Shown here one piece after another: positions 19,417-28,390 of a stretch of 64,000 nucleotides of DNA. A program made the position numbers and the translations under genes. How positions within the stretch are numbered: the stretch's first letter is position 1; every line of letters begins with the position of its first letter. Under the pieces are notes generated by a model. The model searched no databases. It saw only the letters and a list, made by a program, of their open reading frames with translations, and was not told where the DNA came from. The DNA lies in NCBI RefSeq assembly GCF_000472385.1, contig NZ_AWZU01000002.1, forward strand, positions 62,001 to 126,000. Direction: 5' to 3'. The DNA is from Bradyrhizobium sp. ARR65. Its GTDB lineage: Bacteria > Pseudomonadota > Alphaproteobacteria > Rhizobiales > Xanthobacteraceae.

Positions 19417-19818
19417 TCAGATTCGAGGAGGTCGGAACGGTGGACTGCCGCTGTGCAAAGCAACGACCTGGTCCACAGGGATCGGTAGCGGCCGTCCCGC
19501 CACCATAGGCACGTCCAGAAGGGTGATGGCGGCGTTGGCAAGGCCTGTCAGTGGGGCCGTGCAACAGGCGACTGGACACTGATGAGCAGGCTGGTCGCAC
19601 GGCTTGGCCTTCATGTGGTCCGGACAGCACTCATCCATCGCGCCCATCGTACCCGACATGTCGGTCACCATGGCCATTTCCATCGCGTCCGCTGCACCTG
19701 ACATCTGGTCAGCAACGTCTTGTGTCGGATTGACGATAGGAGCGGCGAACCCCGCAACCGGCAGCATGGCCACCGAGAGGGCGATCATTGCGGCGATGAT
19801 CGTTCGAATGAGGCGCAT
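19417..19818 (-). CDS. Exported Met/Cys-rich protein, probable metal binder
   Basis: A 133-aa protein with a signal peptide (MRLIRTIIAAMIALSVAML... to about residue 25). The mature part has a methionine-rich stretch (about 40-65, with many Met in MSGAADAMEMAMVTDMSGTM) followed by a cysteine/histidine cluster (ECCPDHMKAKPCDQP, then HQCPVACC). This composition suits periplasmic Cu(I)/Ag(I) binding. It is the first gene of the minus-strand cus operon. I do not recognise a named family. Confidence 0.7.
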   Translation of the reverse strand: MRLIRTIIAAMIALSVAMLPVAGFAAPIVNPTQDVADQMSGAADAMEMAMVTDMSGTMGAMDECCPDHMKAKPCDQPAHQCPVACCTAPLTGLANAAITLLDVPMVAGRPLPIPVDQVVALHSGSPPFRPPRI

Positions 19819-19987
19819 GCCCGCTTGTCCACCTGCCTGCCTATATCGAACGCGCGATCGAGAGCGTCAAGCTCGAAGGCCGCAGCATCGGGGAACAGAC
19901 ACGGAACTGCTGTTGCGTTGGATGCGCATGCCTAATATCGCGTCATATTGCTTGACCGATAGGCTCCGGACAGGGAAGTTGCGGGTC

Positions 19988-21226
19988 GTGCACGCCCCCA
20001 ACACCAACAAAGTGCAGGAAACGCCCGCCTCTGCGCCCGACTCGCGTCAGGCTTGGCTGCGGCTTGCGCTTGCGCTTCTCATCGCCTCCATCGGCAGCGT
20101 CGGTCTGTGGACGGTCGTCGTCGTGCTGCCCGTGGTGCAGACGGAGTTCTCAGCGAGCCGTGGCGCGGTCTCGCTGGCCTTTACGCTCACCATGCTCGGT
20201 TTCGGCCTCGGCGGCGTCGTCGTCGGCAGAATGACCGACCGCTTCGGCATCGTCGTTGCGATGGGGGCAAGCATCGCCGTTCTCGGATGCGCCTATGTCT
20301 TGGCCGCGCTGTCCGGGACTCTGTGGCAGTTCATCGCCGTGCACTTCTTGATCGGACTCGGCACGTCGGCAAATTTCGCGCCGCTGATGGCCGAAGTGTC
20401 GCATTGGTTCGAGCGCTATCGCGGGCTCGCAGTGACCATTGTCGCCAGCGGAAATTATGTCGCCGGCGCGGCGTGGCCGCCGCTCACCACATGGGGTGTT
20501 GAGAGCGCCGGCTGGCGCGCAACCTACGTCGCGATCGGCGTGTTCTGCGCGGTGACGATGGTGCTCCTGCTTCTGGTGCTGCGTGCCCAGATCGGACATG
20601 CCGCGGTTCGCGATCACGCCGGCGCGGCGCCGCCGCGTCTCGATCTTAACCTCTCGACCAATGCGCTGACCGCGCTGCTCTCGATTGCGAGCATCGCTTG
20701 CTGCGTGGCGATGGCAATGCCGCAGGTGCATATCGTCGCCTATTGCGGCGATCTCGGTTATGGCGTGGCGCGTGGCGCCGAAATGCTCTCATTGATGATG
20801 GCGCTCGGCATCGTCAGCCGCATCGGCTCGGGATTCCTGGCCGACAAGATCGGCGGCATCCGAACGCTTCTTATCGGATCGGTCGCGCAAGGTTTTGCGC
20901 TCTTGTTCTACCTGTTCTTCGACAGCCTAACCTCGCTCTACCTCATCTCCGGCATGTTCGGCCTGTTCCAGGGTGGTATCGTGCCGAGCTATGCCATCAT
21001 CGTGCGCGAGGCGATGCCGGCGCGGGAGGCCGCAACACGCGTCGGCCTGGTGATCTTCGCCTCCGTGATCGGCATGTCCTTCGGCGGCTGGATCTCCGGC
21101 GTGATCTTCGACGCGACCGGCTCCTATGCGGCGGCCTTCGCCAACGGCCTTGCCTGGAACGCGCTCAACATGGCGATCGTGGTCGCGCTGCTCCTGCGCG
21201 CAAGGGCCTCGCTAGCTGTGGCGTAG
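19988..21226 (+). CDS. MFS transporter
   Basis: A 412-aa major facilitator with twelve predicted membrane segments and the loop 2-3 motif GRMTDRFG. The FLADKIGG repeat in the second half is the matching motif between segments 8 and 9. The overall sequence resembles uncharacterised MFS carriers near the OFA/monocarboxylate group, but the substrate is not evident. The start is uncertain: I take the GTG at 19988, while an upstream ATG near 19922 is in frame. It is divergent from the cus operon. Confidence 0.82.
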   Translation: MHAPNTNKVQETPASAPDSRQAWLRLALALLIASIGSVGLWTVVVVLPVVQTEFSASRGAVSLAFTLTMLGFGLGGVVVGRMTDRFGIVVAMGASIAVLGCAYVLAALSGTLWQFIAVHFLIGLGTSANFAPLMAEVSHWFERYRGLAVTIVASGNYVAGAAWPPLTTWGVESAGWRATYVAIGVFCAVTMVLLLLVLRAQIGHAAVRDHAGAAPPRLDLNLSTNALTALLSIASIACCVAMAMPQVHIVAYCGDLGYGVARGAEMLSLMMALGIVSRIGSGFLADKIGGIRTLLIGSVAQGFALLFYLFFDSLTSLYLISGMFGLFQGGIVPSYAIIVREAMPAREAATRVGLVIFASVIGMSFGGWISGVIFDATGSYAAAFANGLAWNALNMAIVVALLLRARASLAVA

Positions 21227-21268
21227 ACCGCCGCGGGACTCGCCTTGCGGGGAAATGACAGCGCGTCT

Positions 21269-21541
21269 TCAAGGCTTCGCAGCCTGAGAGATCCATTCGG
21301 GCGTAAGAATCTCATTAATTCGCTGAATGATTTCCGTGACCTCGTTTTCCGCTCGCCAGAAAGGCAGCAAGTCATCTCCTCTCAGAGCTGCTCCATCCGC
21401 ACGCAATGCCTCCGCCGCACGCATCGCGGCGTAAGGCAGCTCTTCGTAAAGATCCCGCAACTCGATCGCTTCTTCCGATCGAATAACAAGTCGACGCTTT
21501 GGAAGAGCTGGGAACGGCTGCTGTCGAAGAGGTTTGGCCAT
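21269..21541 (-). CDS. Hypothetical protein (90 aa)
   Basis: A 90-aa soluble, charged protein beginning MAKPLRQQPFPALPKRRL, with predicted helices in the middle (EEAIELRDLYEELPYAAMRAAEALR). AAGGGAG lies about 7 nt upstream of its ATG, which supports a real gene. I recognise no family. It is convergent with the MFS gene, with a 42-bp gap. Confidence 0.5.
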   Translation of the reverse strand: MAKPLRQQPFPALPKRRLVIRSEEAIELRDLYEELPYAAMRAAEALRADGAALRGDDLLPFWRAENEVTEIIQRINEILTPEWISQAAKP

Positions 21542-22205
21542 TGCGATCTCCCTTCTGTTTCGCGCTTACGATAGCACGGCTTACGCGAGGAGAGTGATCG
21601 TGAAACTTCAAAATCAAGGCATCGCCCTGCAGGGCTTGAATCGCTTGATCACGCATGAGATCGACGATGCGCATGGAAACGTTCTAAAGTTCGATGGCCA
21701 TTTCGACTGCTTCCAAAGTTGAGAGCTTCTAGAGAGAAATCGCGTCCAATTTCTTTTTCACAATGGTTTCGTGGCGTTAGTGGGTGCCTCATTGGGGGTT
21801 CCGATGGGGCGCAACGTTGAAGAGTTCACTATCGGCAGGGGTGAGCGCGGCTTTCGTCATTCTCGCAACTGTGGCGACGGCGGGGTACGCGACGACAGGG
21901 AGGGCGCAAGCGCCTTCGACATCCGAGCGGCCGGAGGCTGCGGCACGACTTCCTCACGTCACCATCGATGCACGAAGTCTGGACCGTGCGCCAGAACCTT
22001 CGTTCTATCGGTCTCGAGACCAACACGTATGCAGTCGCAGGCGCCGGTGCGCTGGGCTCTACGGCGTTGCGGCCCGATCTTCAGACCTTGAACCGGGCGT
22101 TTTCTCCTTCCCCGAAAACGCCAGCCGGAAAAAATGAGATGTTAGCCGCGTAGCTGCGCGAGGGTGGACAGCTCGGCAGAGCCCGGCTCGAGGCAAAGCC
22201 AGCCT
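21542..22205. other. Low-information region with possible decayed gene
   Basis: This 664-bp stretch has no convincing complete gene. From about 21817 one frame encodes a signal-peptide-like stretch (LKSSLSAGVSAAFVILATVATAG, with AQA at its end) and then SERPEAAARLPHVTIDAR, a pattern seen in exported Bradyrhizobium proteins and TonB-receptor N termini. It then runs into Arg-rich, non-protein-like sequence and ends at 22137. A frameshifted or truncated exported protein is the likeliest reading. Confidence 0.35.
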
Positions 22206-23000
22206 TCACTTGCTCCGCGCGGATCGCGCGCGTGACCGGCCTCCGCCTTCGTTCGGAGCGGGGGATCCTTGCCGCGTGAGCCGCATGGAATAGCCATAGC
22301 GATCGGCCGGATGGACGCTGATCGAGATTTCCGCCAGAGAGTTCGGGCTCAGGACGTATTGGCGCCGGATCTCAAGCGCATGCGATCCGGCCTCGGCGCG
22401 AAGTTTGGCGGCGATCCGTGGCGGCACGCCGATCGCGCGGATGTCCTGGCGGATTTCGGCGATCTGCCGGCCGGTGATCGTCTCGAGCAGCGTGCCGAAG
22501 ATGCCCGCATGGTTCTTCATCCGGGCGCGCACCTGACCGGCATAGGCGGCATCGATGTAGATATCCGTCCAGCAGATCGGCAGCCTCGTTTTATCTCCAG
22601 GAACGAGACGCACGCTCGAGATGCGTAACCAGCGGCGGCCGGCGCGGCAGCCGAGCCAGGCGGCGAGTTCGTCATCGGCGACCTCTTCCGCGACCTCCTG
22701 GATGTCGCGTACTGTCTCGATGCCGAATTGCTGGACCGCCTCGACGGAGCCGAGGGTCTGGATGAATCCGTGACCCCCAAGGCAAGGGGAGGATGCCTCC
22801 ACCCGCGTGCCGGCGCTTTTTTTCCGGCTGACCAGGCCTGAGGCCTGCAATTCCTGCATGGCCGCGCGAACGGTCGACCGGCTTACGCCAAATTGGGCCG
22901 CGAGTTCGATCTCGTTCGGCAGGACCGAGCCCACGGGATAACGCCCCGCGGCGATCGCCTCCGTGAGGCTGCGAGCAACATAGGCGTAGCGCGTTTCCAA
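22206..23000 (-). CDS. GntR family regulator (HutC/UTRA type)
   Basis: A 264-aa regulator. The N-terminal winged helix-turn-helix spans about residues 8-70 (LPNEIELAAQFGVSRSTVRAAMQELQASGLV), and a UTRA ligand-binding domain fills about 85-245. The start is a TTG at 23000 with GGAG about 10 nt upstream; no in-frame ATG is better placed. The basic C-terminal tail (SRARSARSK) is unusual. It is divergent from the lyase-dctA-fumC operon and very likely controls it through the palindrome at 23081-23112. Confidence 0.88.
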   Translation of the reverse strand: METRYAYVARSLTEAIAAGRYPVGSVLPNEIELAAQFGVSRSTVRAAMQELQASGLVSRKKSAGTRVEASSPCLGGHGFIQTLGSVEAVQQFGIETVRDIQEVAEEVADDELAAWLGCRAGRRWLRISSVRLVPGDKTRLPICWTDIYIDAAYAGQVRARMKNHAGIFGTLLETITGRQIAEIRQDIRAIGVPPRIAAKLRAEAGSHALEIRRQYVLSPNSLAEISISVHPADRYGYSMRLTRQGSPAPNEGGGRSRARSARSK

Positions 23001-23080
23001 TCTTCACCATCTCCATTCGGCCCAAAAGGACATCCGCAAGCCGGCGTGGCGTGTCAAGGCCAGGTCTTGACAACTCGAAA

Positions 23081-23112
23081 TATGTACGATCAAAATATTA
23101 TGTTCGTACATA
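23081..23112. promoter_or_regulatory. Candidate GntR operator
   Basis: Perfect 9-bp arms TATGTACGA (23081-23089) and TCGTACATA (23104-23112) lie 14 bp apart, in the gap between the GntR gene and the divergent lyase gene. The AT-rich spacer could include a promoter -10 region. Binding here would control both directions. Confidence 0.6.
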
Positions 23113-23132
23113 GTTCAGGCATAGGAAGCGTC

Positions 23133-24500
23133 TTGGCCAGCACCGTTTTCGATTCCGTCATGTTCCGCGACATGTTCGGCACTCCCGCGATGCGCGCGAT
23201 CTTCTCCGATGAGGCGCTTGTCGGCTGCTACCTTGAGGCGGAAGCAGCGCTCGCCCGGGCTGAGGCTCGCGCCGGCGTCATCCCGCCGGCAGCCTCAGAG
23301 GCGATCGACCGAGCCAGCAGGACGATCACCATCGACTTCGACAGGCTGCGGCAGGAGACGGAGATCGTCGGCTATCCCATCCTGCCGCTGGTGCATCAGC
23401 TCACCGCCGCGGCGGGTGAGGCGGGACGCTACGTCCACTGGGGCGCCACGACCCAGGACATCATGGATACGGCGACCGTCCTCCAGCTTCGTGCCGCGCT
23501 CGACATCATCGCCGCGGACCTGGTCGAACTCGGCGATATCCTGGTGAAGCTCGCCGCGAAATATCGCGACACGCCGATGGCCGGCCGTACCCATCTGCAG
23601 CAGGCGCTGCCCGTCACCTTCGGCTACAAGGCCGCGGTCTGGCTGTCCTCGGTCGAGCGGCATAGCGAGCGCGTGGCTCAGGCCCGCCCTCGCGTCCTCA
23701 TTGGGCAATTTGCCGGCGCCGCCGGCACACTCGCCTCGGTCGGCGAGCAGGGTTTGGAAATTCAGCGCCTGTTCTGCGAAGAGCTTGGCCTCGCGCAGCC
23801 CTCCGCCACCTGGCACGTGGCCCGCGATGGCATCGCCGAAGCCGTGACGCTGCTCGGGCTGATCACCGGAACGCTCGGCAAGATCGCGACCGACGTCATG
23901 ATGATGTCGGCGACGGAATTCGGCGAGGTGTCGGAGCCTTTCGTGCCCGGCCGCGGCGCCTCGTCCACCATGCCGCAAAAGCGCAACCCGATCTCCAGCG
24001 AGCTCATGCTCGCCTCCGCCAAGGCCGTGCGTCAGCACGTCGCCACCATGCTCGACGGCATGATCCATGATTTCGAGCGTGCAACGGGTCCCTGGCATCT
24101 CGAATGGGTGTCCTTGCCCGAGGCCTTCCTGCTCACCGCGGCTTCGCTCGCCAGCGCCAAGTTCATGCTCTCGGGTCTCGTGGTCCACGAACGGCGCATG
24201 CGCGAAAACCTCGACCTGACGCATGGCTTGATCGTTGCCGAGGCCGTGATGATGGCGGCCGCACCGAACCTCGGCCGGCAGCGCGCGCATGACGTGGTGT
24301 ACGAGGCCTGCCGCAAAGCAATCGAATGCGGCGGTCAGCTCGCCGACATCCTCGCAGGCGAGCCGGAGATCGTCACCGCGCTCGGCGGCGTCGATATGAT
24401 CCGCGCGCACTGCGATCCCACCCGCTATCTCGGGCTGTCCGGCGAAATGGTCGATCGGGCGATCGCGCTGGCCAGATCGGCGCAGGCAAGACGGGGCTGA
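23133..24500 (+). CDS. PcaB-like lyase of the fumarase/aspartase superfamily
   Basis: A 455-aa protein of the fumarase/aspartase superfamily, closest in pattern to 3-carboxy-cis,cis-muconate cycloisomerase (STVFDSVMFRDMFGTPAMRAIFSD at the start, then GATTQDIMDTA, and the signature loop GASSTMPQKRNPISSE). No other protocatechuate-pathway gene is nearby. Its partners are a C4-dicarboxylate carrier and a fumarase, so a lyase that releases fumarate from a substituted succinate fits better than a PcaB role. The start is uncertain: TTG at 23133 follows AGGAAG, while ATGs at 23100 and 23160 are in frame. Confidence 0.78.
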   Translation: MASTVFDSVMFRDMFGTPAMRAIFSDEALVGCYLEAEAALARAEARAGVIPPAASEAIDRASRTITIDFDRLRQETEIVGYPILPLVHQLTAAAGEAGRYVHWGATTQDIMDTATVLQLRAALDIIAADLVELGDILVKLAAKYRDTPMAGRTHLQQALPVTFGYKAAVWLSSVERHSERVAQARPRVLIGQFAGAAGTLASVGEQGLEIQRLFCEELGLAQPSATWHVARDGIAEAVTLLGLITGTLGKIATDVMMMSATEFGEVSEPFVPGRGASSTMPQKRNPISSELMLASAKAVRQHVATMLDGMIHDFERATGPWHLEWVSLPEAFLLTAASLASAKFMLSGLVVHERRMRENLDLTHGLIVAEAVMMAAAPNLGRQRAHDVVYEACRKAIECGGQLADILAGEPEIVTALGGVDMIRAHCDPTRYLGLSGEMVDRAIALARSAQARRG

Positions 24501-24577
24501 CCGAGCTCGCAAGAAACCCTTCAAGGCGCCCTTAAGAGCGCGCTTGCGACATCTCACAACTGTTTCAGGAGGAGACC

Positions 24578-25921
24578 GTGGCCATGACGGCGATGGCGGA
24601 CATCGACGGAACGGATGCGAAGCGTGGAAAGGAGCGCTCGCTCCTCGGCAATCTCGGCTTTCAGGTCGCCGTCAGCATGGCGCTGGGCATCGTCGTCGGG
24701 CTGCTCTGGCCCGACTTCGCGGCCTCACTCAAGATCCTTGGCGACATCTTCCTGCGGCTGATCAAGACCGCGGTCGCCCCGCTGGTCTTCCTGACGGTGG
24801 CTGTCGGCGTGGTCGCCGCCGGCGACATCAAGCGCGTCGGCAAGGTCGGCCTGACCGCCATGATCTACTTCGAGATCGTGTCGACGCTTGCGCTTGCGCT
24901 CGGCCTGGTGTTCGGCAACCTGTCCGGCGTCGGCCGCAATCTCGGCCACATCAGCGCATCGGCGGATGCGGCCAAAGGCGCCGCAGCCGCGGCAAAGGCG
25001 GCGGAAGCCTCGCACACGACCTTCGCGCAATTCCTGCTGAACGTCTTTCCCGACAATTTCATCGGCGCCTTTGCGCGGGGCGAACTCTTACAGGTGCTCG
25101 TCATCGCGCTCATCTTCGGCTTCGGGTTGATGGCGCTCGCGCCTGCGAAGCGCGCGCCGATCGAGAACGGGCTCAACACCATCTCGACGGCGCTGTTCGA
25201 GTTCATCCACATCATCATGCGGCTCGCCCCGATCGGCACTTTCGGGGCCATCGCCTATGCCGTGGGCTCCAATGGGACGGCCGTTCTGTTGTCACTCATC
25301 TATTTTGTAGCGGCCTTCTACGTCCTCATCGTCCTGTTCATCGTCGTCGTGCTCGGGACGATCTGCGCGGCCTTCCGTTTCAGCCTCTTCGACCTCCTGC
25401 GCTATCTGCGTGATGAGATCATGATCATGCTCGGCACCGCTTCCTCGGAGAGCGTGCTGCCACGTTTGCTTGAAAAGCTGCCGGCCTATGGCGCCTCGAA
25501 ACAGACCGTTGGTCTGGTCCTGCCGACCGGCTATGCCTTTAACCTGGACGGCACCTCGCTGTTCATGTCGATGGGCGTCATCTTCCTCGCCAATGCCTAT
25601 GGCGTCTCGCTGAGCTGGCAGCAGGAGCTTGGCATCCTCGCCATCATGTTGTTGACATCCAAGGGCGCCGCGACCGTCTCCGGCGGATCCTTCGTCGTGT
25701 TCGCGGCCACGGTTACCACGACAGGCATCCTGCCGGTCGAGGGCCTCGCCTTGATCTTCGGCGTCTACCGCTTCCTGTCGATCGCGCTCGCCACCTGCAA
25801 CGTCATCGGCAATGCGGTGGCCACGATCGTGGTGGCAAAAATCACCGCCGAGTTCGATGACGAGGCGCGCGCCAGAACAGTCATCGAGCCAAACCCGATT
25901 CCGAAGGACGATCGATCATGA
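24578..25921 (+). CDS. dctA: C4-dicarboxylate/cation symporter, DctA family
   Basis: A 447-aa DAACS-family symporter for succinate, fumarate, malate or related acids. Diagnostic segments are GTASSESVLPRLLEKL, the serine-rich re-entrant loop, and LPTGYAFNLDGTSLFMSM, followed by the TSKGAATVSGGSFVV loop. It has 8-9 hydrophobic segments. Translation starts at GTG 24578, just after a strong AGGAGGAG. The loop between segments near residues 125-150 is Ala-rich (KGAAAAAKAAEAS). Its stop overlaps the fumC-like start (ATGA). It may be a paralogue specialised for the lyase substrate rather than the housekeeping DctA. Confidence 0.88.
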   Translation: MAMTAMADIDGTDAKRGKERSLLGNLGFQVAVSMALGIVVGLLWPDFAASLKILGDIFLRLIKTAVAPLVFLTVAVGVVAAGDIKRVGKVGLTAMIYFEIVSTLALALGLVFGNLSGVGRNLGHISASADAAKGAAAAAKAAEASHTTFAQFLLNVFPDNFIGAFARGELLQVLVIALIFGFGLMALAPAKRAPIENGLNTISTALFEFIHIIMRLAPIGTFGAIAYAVGSNGTAVLLSLIYFVAAFYVLIVLFIVVVLGTICAAFRFSLFDLLRYLRDEIMIMLGTASSESVLPRLLEKLPAYGASKQTVGLVLPTGYAFNLDGTSLFMSMGVIFLANAYGVSLSWQQELGILAIMLLTSKGAATVSGGSFVVFAATVTTTGILPVEGLALIFGVYRFLSIALATCNVIGNAVATIVVAKITAEFDDEARARTVIEPNPIPKDDRS

Positions 25922-27312
25922 CGCGCGCGACCCGAACGGAGCACGATGCCTTCGGCGCCGTTGAAACCCCGATAGATCGCTACTGGGGTGCTCAGACCGA
26001 GCGGGCTCGCGCGGTCTTTGCTGTCGGCGAGGAACATTTCTCACCCTGTCTCATCCATGCCTTCGGTCTGCAAAAGATCGCAGCCGCCCGCGCCAACCGC
26101 AGGCTCGGCGCGCTTGATCCCGCGCTTGCCGATGTGATCGAGTGCGCCGCGGCCGAGCTTCGCGAGGGGAAGTTCGATGCGCATTTCCCGCTCACGATCT
26201 GGCAGACCGGATCCGGCACCCAGACCAACATGAACGTCAATGAGGTCATCGCCAACCGGGCCAACGAACTGCTCGGCCAGCCTCTTGGGACCAAGTCGCC
26301 GGTGCATCCCAACGATCACGTCAACCGCTCGCAATCCTCCAACGACAGTTTCCCGACGGTGATGCACATCGCGACCGCGCTGGAGCTACGCGACCGGCTC
26401 TGTCCCGCGCTCGCCATGCTGGAGAATGAATTCGCCGCCAAGGCGAACGCCTTTGCCGATGTCCTCAAGATCGGCCGCACCCACCTGATGGACGCCGTGC
26501 CCATGACGGTCGGCCAGTCCTTCGATGCCTTTGCTTGCCAAGTCGGAAATGGCATCGCGCGTGTGGGCGACGTGCTGCCGCGGCTTTGCGTATTGCCGCA
26601 AGGCGGCACAGCCGTCGGGACCGGCCTCAACGCACCGCCTGGCTTCGACGTCGCCTTCTGCGAGGAGGCGAGCGCACTCGCCGGGATAGACTTCATGCCA
26701 AACCCGAGCAAGTTCGAAGGCATGGCCGCACACGACGCCCTGGTCGAGGTCTCGGGGGCCCTGAATGTTATCGCCGCGTCGCTCCTGAAGATTGCCAACG
26801 ACATCCGCCTGCTCGGCTCGGGGCCTCGCTGCGGCCTTGGCGAATTGATCATCCCGCATGACGGGCTTACTTCGTCGATCATGCCGGGCAAGCGCAATCC
26901 GACGGTGGCGGAGGTGGTGGCGCAGGCCGCCTTCCAGGTCATCGGCAATCACGCCACGGTCTCGGCGGCCGGCGCGTCGGGGAGCTTCGAGCTCAACGTC
27001 GCAAAGCCGGTCCTGATCTATAATGTGCTGCAGTCCATCCGCATCCTGGCCGACAGCGCGACGATGTTGGCTGTGCGCCTGGTGCGCGACCTCGAGGTCG
27101 ATCGCGCGCGGCTCTCCCGCAACGTCTCCGATGCCTTGCTGCTTGCGACGGCCCTCAACCCGGTTCTCGGTTACGACAAGGTCGCGGAAATCACTGCGAA
27201 GGCGTGGGAGGAGGGGATCACGCCGCGGGAGGCCGCCGTCGCGCTGGGCTTTGTCTCGGCCGATGAGTATGACCGCCATGTCGATCCACGGCGCATGGCT
27301 CGACCGTCCTGA
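25918..27312 (+). CDS. fumC: Class II fumarate hydratase (divergent FumC)
   Basis: A 464-aa class II fumarase-like enzyme that should interconvert fumarate and malate. Conserved features are SGTQTNMNVNEVIANRA (about 99-115), the SSNDSFPT loop, catalytic-site His H189 (GRTHL), and the mobile signature loop with S319/S320 and K325. That loop reads SSIMPGKRNP, whereas fumarases have GKVNP; the KRNP form is typical of PcaB and argininosuccinate-lyase relatives. It is translationally coupled to dctA. A lyase acting on a related substrate is the alternative. Confidence 0.82.
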   Translation: MTRATRTEHDAFGAVETPIDRYWGAQTERARAVFAVGEEHFSPCLIHAFGLQKIAAARANRRLGALDPALADVIECAAAELREGKFDAHFPLTIWQTGSGTQTNMNVNEVIANRANELLGQPLGTKSPVHPNDHVNRSQSSNDSFPTVMHIATALELRDRLCPALAMLENEFAAKANAFADVLKIGRTHLMDAVPMTVGQSFDAFACQVGNGIARVGDVLPRLCVLPQGGTAVGTGLNAPPGFDVAFCEEASALAGIDFMPNPSKFEGMAAHDALVEVSGALNVIAASLLKIANDIRLLGSGPRCGLGELIIPHDGLTSSIMPGKRNPTVAEVVAQAAFQVIGNHATVSAAGASGSFELNVAKPVLIYNVLQSIRILADSATMLAVRLVRDLEVDRARLSRNVSDALLLATALNPVLGYDKVAEITAKAWEEGITPREAAVALGFVSADEYDRHVDPRRMARPS

Positions 27313-27449
27313 CCGCCTCCTCGATCGCGGCTTCGAGCAGGTATAAGCGAAAGCTTTATCTCCTATTAGCATTTCAAAGTCGTCACGCCCCCGCGCTTGA
27401 GTCAAAATTCGCCCGAGAAAGCCTGTAGGACAATGCACGCGAGGACAGC

Positions 27450-28148
27450 TTGGACCGCTTCGGAGCCATCATGCTCGATGTCGATGGAACGATGGCGGAG
27501 ACCGAGGAGTTTCATCGGCGCGCATTCAACGACGCGTTTGGCCATTTAGGCTTGCCGTGGAGCTGGGACATTGCGACCTATGGCAGGCTGCTGCGGATCG
27601 CCGGCGGACGGGAGCGGATTCGACACTTTCTGAACTCGCTGCCCGGGCGGTCCGTCGTTCTGTCGGACAAGGACATCAACGAGTTGCATCGCTTCAAGAC
27701 GCGGAGATATGCCGATCTCGTTTGCAGCGGCGCCTGCGAGCTGCGACCGGGAGTGGCTGCGCTGATCCATCAAGCTCGCGATCGGGGCGTGCGCTTGGCG
27801 ATCGTGACGACCACGTCGCGTGACAACATCGTCGCGCTGCTAAGCAGAAATCTGGGACCGGATTGGAAGCGGAATTTCGACGTTATCGTCGCAGGAGAGG
27901 ACGTGTCTAAGAAAAAGCCGGAGCCGGACGCCTATATCGTGGCTCTCGGCACTCTTGGGCTGCCCGGAGCGACCTGCCTGGCCATCGAGGATTCCCGCAA
28001 CGGTCTCGCTGCGGCGGCTGCGGCCGGCGTGCCGGTCTTGATTACGCGCAGCCTGTACTTTCGCGATGAGGATTTCACCGGCGCAGCTGCAGTCGTCGAC
28101 CATCTGGTCGAGCTGCACCCTGAATTCTGGTTCGATCAAGATTGTTGA
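27450..28148 (+). CDS. HAD-superfamily hydrolase, CbbY-like
   Basis: A 232-aa phosphatase of the haloacid dehalogenase superfamily, subfamily I. Motif I is LDVDGT with nucleophile D10 and acid D12; motif II is IVTTTS; motif III/IV includes KKKPEPDAY and AIEDSRNG. The cap domain lies at about residues 17-95. It resembles CbbY/phosphoglycolate-phosphatase proteins, but no Calvin-cycle genes are near. The start is TTG at 27450 with GAGGA about 5 nt upstream. The substrate is unknown. Confidence 0.82.
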   Translation: MDRFGAIMLDVDGTMAETEEFHRRAFNDAFGHLGLPWSWDIATYGRLLRIAGGRERIRHFLNSLPGRSVVLSDKDINELHRFKTRRYADLVCSGACELRPGVAALIHQARDRGVRLAIVTTTSRDNIVALLSRNLGPDWKRNFDVIVAGEDVSKKKPEPDAYIVALGTLGLPGATCLAIEDSRNGLAAAAAAGVPVLITRSLYFRDEDFTGAAAVVDHLVELHPEFWFDQDC

Positions 28149-28390
28149 TTGGCAAGATCAAGCGGATCGCGACGTGATGACAAATTGGCGTCGGCGACTT
28201 TCATCCAACTCGCGGTCGCCTCCCCGATTGCGGACTTGTTCCAACCGGTCCGACAACACAATCCTGCGTGGAGATTCGGCGCACTGGGCGCAATTGGGCA
28301 AGCGACGGCGGAACCGCCATCGGCGCTGCAACCTCCGATCGCATTGGTCGTTACTCGGTGTCATGACCTTCCGAAACCGGGGAGAGACCC

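Noticed and set aside
27450..28148. Calvin-cycle CbbY
   Set aside because: The fold matches, but no RuBisCO or other cbb gene is near, so only a general HAD assignment is justified.
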